Below are positions 21,265 through 23,062 of a DNA stretch of 23,062 nucleotides, in pieces; the stretch's first letter is position 1; the number at the start of each line of letters is the position of its first letter. The position numbers were made by a program, and so were the translations under genes. The notes beneath the pieces are model-generated. The model saw only the letters and a program-made list of their open reading frames with translations. It did no database searches and was not told the DNA's origin. Source of the DNA: a virus; IMG/VR virus record IMGVR_UViG_3300035682_000201, positions 1 to 23,062 of that record; one strand, given 5' to 3'.

Positions 21265-22476
21265 TCAACCCCACAGACGGCAAGCCATCTGAGGACGAAT
21301 AGTGCTGAAACCGTACAGTACGTCAATACGGCAAGGCATACGGTCGTTGTTGATGTCGTAAGCACGAACCACACGCATACTGATGCCGTTATGGTTTGCA
21401 CGAGCAGCCATATCGACCCCCTGGGGCATGACCAAATCTGCCGTAGCAAATGTGATTGCGTCCTTGTGGTAGATCATGTTTTGCGGATAGGCAGTAGACG
21501 CCGTACCAACAAAGGTCACGGCAGCGTTGTCAGCGGGGAAGCTGTTAACGGTAGCCAAGGCGCTTGTGCTGGTGTAGATTGGTGGGCTGATTGCCATGTT
21601 TGCCAAAGCATTGCTAACGCCAGTTTGTGCGGCGGTCACAACAAATTGCTGTAGGGAACCAGTTGACTCACGGGTCTGTGGGTTAACTGCAAACACGTTT
21701 GCAATCGTAAACACATCACCAACAGTTACTGTGTCAGTCGCACCAGTAAGGCCGTCAATGCTGATGGTCGATTGGCCTTGGGTGCTAACAGCACCGTTAA
21801 CCAAAATCGTACCAGCACGGGAGCCAGTGGTGTGAACCTTGATGGATTGGCTCATGTTTATTTCATCAAAGCCCAACACGCCAGTACCCATCATGCCGTT
21901 CTTAAACTGCTTGCTGATGGTGTCGGTGGGATTAAAGAAACCAGACAGGCCGTTGACCAAACCAGCGTTAGCAGCAGGGTTGACGGTAGCGTAGCGTGGA
22001 GCCATACCAGCAGCCGATTCGTTGAGTTTCTGCTGCGCTTGCAACAGAACCAAAGCGGTAGCGGGAGCAGTGCCAGGAGTTCCAACGGTGTTGAAAATGG
22101 CTTTGTAAGCATTAGCAACGTCAGCGTCAATGCTGGAGGCCAACTGAGAGATACGGGGTTTGAGAACCCGGTCTGCAAAGTCGTCCAACGACAAAGTTAA
22201 CTCGGCGGTGGTGAAGTTCACACCAATGTGCTTTTGGGTAGAAACCGTCAGCGTGGTGCTTTGCTCGGCATCGTCCTGCACTTGCAGGGCTGCGCCGTCA
22301 GTCACCAGTGCCCGGTCAGGCAGGCGAATACGCAGGGTAGAACCAATTTTTGCACCACTCACAGCAAAGCTGTCGTCGTACTGTCGGTTCACGTTGCGGG
22401 TAATTACTAGGTTGTTCTCAAGAATCTCAAGAGCCTTCCGAGTAATCATGTCAATGGTAAGAATACTGTTAGCCAC
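21265..22476 (-). CDS. Major coat protein, P22 gp5 family
   Basis: A 403-residue HK97-fold coat protein of the P22 type. Features: N-terminal MANSILTIDMITRKALEILE, then NLVITRNVNRQYDD, a GSTLRIRLPDR segment, LSLDDFADRVLKP (helix of the spine), and a middle beta insertion (about 205-265, IDGLTGATDTVTVGDVFTIANVFAVNPQT) in the place of the P22 I-domain. The C-terminal part contains the MPCRIDVLYGFSTIRPQMACRL ending, typical of this family. It is slightly shorter than P22 gp5. The start is GTG at 22476 with AAGGA six bases upstream. It follows the scaffold gene by 21 bases. Confidence 0.94.
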   Translation of the reverse strand: MANSILTIDMITRKALEILENNLVITRNVNRQYDDSFAVSGAKIGSTLRIRLPDRALVTDGAALQVQDDAEQSTTLTVSTQKHIGVNFTTAELTLSLDDFADRVLKPRISQLASSIDADVANAYKAIFNTVGTPGTAPATALVLLQAQQKLNESAAGMAPRYATVNPAANAGLVNGLSGFFNPTDTISKQFKNGMMGTGVLGFDEINMSQSIKVHTTGSRAGTILVNGAVSTQGQSTISIDGLTGATDTVTVGDVFTIANVFAVNPQTRESTGSLQQFVVTAAQTGVSNALANMAISPPIYTSTSALATVNSFPADNAAVTFVGTASTAYPQNMIYHKDAITFATADLVMPQGVDMAARANHNGISMRVVRAYDINNDRMPCRIDVLYGFSTIRPQMACRLWG

Positions 22477-22497
22477 GATTTTTCCTTAGAAAATAAA

Positions 22498-23062
22498 TTA
22501 AAACTTACGCGCCTGCAACGCTTTCATTTGTCGCGCTCTGTCGGCCTCAATCCACTGGCTGGTACTCATGGTCTTGATAGACCGTGGATCAGTTGTGTCA
22601 AAAGACCCAGAACCCACCCCTCTGGCGGTGACTGGTGAAATTGGCTCAGGCGCACCAGAAGTACGCTTTTGGACGGGGTTCTCGGCTAACCTAGCCTCAA
22701 GTCGTCCAATCTCTTTAGCCTGCAAAATAGGCGCTAGTCGAGAAATACGATCTGCCTCTTTCGGATTTGAGCCAAGGTGATAAACCAAGTCAGGCCCAAT
22801 GTCCGACGATTGAATCGTCTGTGCCATCACGGTCGTAATCTTGAGGCTGGGGTTGTAGGCAACTTGTTCAAAGTCGCTGTACTTAGACCTAGCCGTTTCT
22901 TCACGCTCGTGATACCCATCAAGAATCTCAGCTTGCTGTTTCTGGAGTTCCCGCTGCTCAATCAGCTTGTAAGCCTTGGCCTCTGCGTAAGCATCGACCG
23001 ACTCAAACTGATCTTGCGGAGGCAAGTCCACTGCCACTGCTGGCGCAGGCTGTCGCTCTCGT
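22498..23062 (-). CDS. Scaffolding protein, C-terminal part (gene continues beyond the right edge)
   Basis: An open frame enters from the right edge with no stop; the visible 187 codons are the C-terminal part. It is charged and helical: a Pro/Ala-rich start, FESVDAYAEAKAYKLIEQRE, then a long Gln/Glu/Lys-rich helix (QKQQAEILDGYHEREETARS), VYHLGSNPKEADRISRLAP, and a basic C-terminal helix (WIEADRARQMKALQARKF). The SNPKEADRI segment and the location before the P22-type coat gene are characteristic of phage scaffolds; the basic C-terminal helix is where P22 scaffold binds coat. The GTG at 23037 is internal, not the true start. Confidence 0.85.
   Translation of the reverse strand, partial: RERQPAPAVAVDLPPQDQFESVDAYAEAKAYKLIEQRELQKQQAEILDGYHEREETARSKYSDFEQVAYNPSLKITTVMAQTIQSSDIGPDLVYHLGSNPKEADRISRLAPILQAKEIGRLEARLAENPVQKRTSGAPEPISPVTARGVGSGSFDTTDPRSIKTMSTSQWIEADRARQMKALQARKF

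Noticed and set aside
1-23062. tRNA genes, integrase, attachment sites or insertion sequences
   Set aside because: Looked for cloverleaf-type segments, recombinase motifs and terminal repeats on both strands and saw none; lysogeny cannot be judged from this window.

Overview
The window is a 23 kb piece of a tailed double-stranded DNA phage, almost certainly a short-tailed (podovirus) type with P22-like virion proteins. The major coat protein, tail accessory factor (gp4-like), tail hub/DNA stabilisation protein (gp10-like) and a gp7-like ejection protein all belong to P22-type families. There is no bacterial chromosomal gene, tRNA, integrase or insertion sequence. Moderately high GC, and small accessory proteins of a kind I associate with phages of Burkholderiales-like betaproteobacteria, suggest such a host, perhaps freshwater; that is inference. 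Portal and terminase genes are absent and presumably lie beyond the right edge.

There are three transcription blocks. (1) The left block runs on the minus strand from about 4158 to the left edge and is the replication module: a 96-residue small protein, a Cas4/AddB-like iron-sulfur PD-(D/E)XK nuclease, a probable ssDNA-binding-type protein, a family A DNA polymerase with a proofreading domain, and the first 47 codons of a further replication gene (probably primase/helicase). (2) The middle block, 4256 to 8233 on the plus strand, holds a VRR-NUC nuclease, a short C5-cytosine-methyltransferase-like protein and an SNF2-type helicase in an overlapping set, followed by nine small, tightly coupled accessory genes. 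Blocks 1 and 2 diverge from about 98 bp (4159-4255) that carries a good minus-strand promoter and a striking inverted repeat. (3) The right block, 23062 down to 8210 on the minus strand, is one long late operon without a gap above 30 bp. In order of transcription it encodes scaffold (partial), coat, a small head protein, another small protein, gp4-like adaptor, a repeat-rich fibre, gp10-like hub, a second fibre, a conserved unknown, three probable ejection proteins, a small membrane protein, a Gly-rich repeat protein and a lysis cassette (small membrane protein, anchored protein, holin, M15 endolysin).

Blocks 2 and 3 converge and their last genes overlap by 24 bp with no visible terminator. 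Several obvious long reading frames carry false N-terminal extensions. I moved starts using Shine-Dalgarno sites and overlaps (at 3881, 4158, 4497, 6682, 6888, 7102, 7221, 8069, 15915 and 18742) and added four genes of 31-54 or more codons that are easily missed (at 1-143, 6361, 7765 and 9566). The less ordinary features are the inverted repeat across the divergent promoter and a start codon, an eight-G tract early in the methyltransferase-like gene, the pair of different PD-(D/E)XK nucleases facing each other across the control region, and the cluster of unknown small genes.
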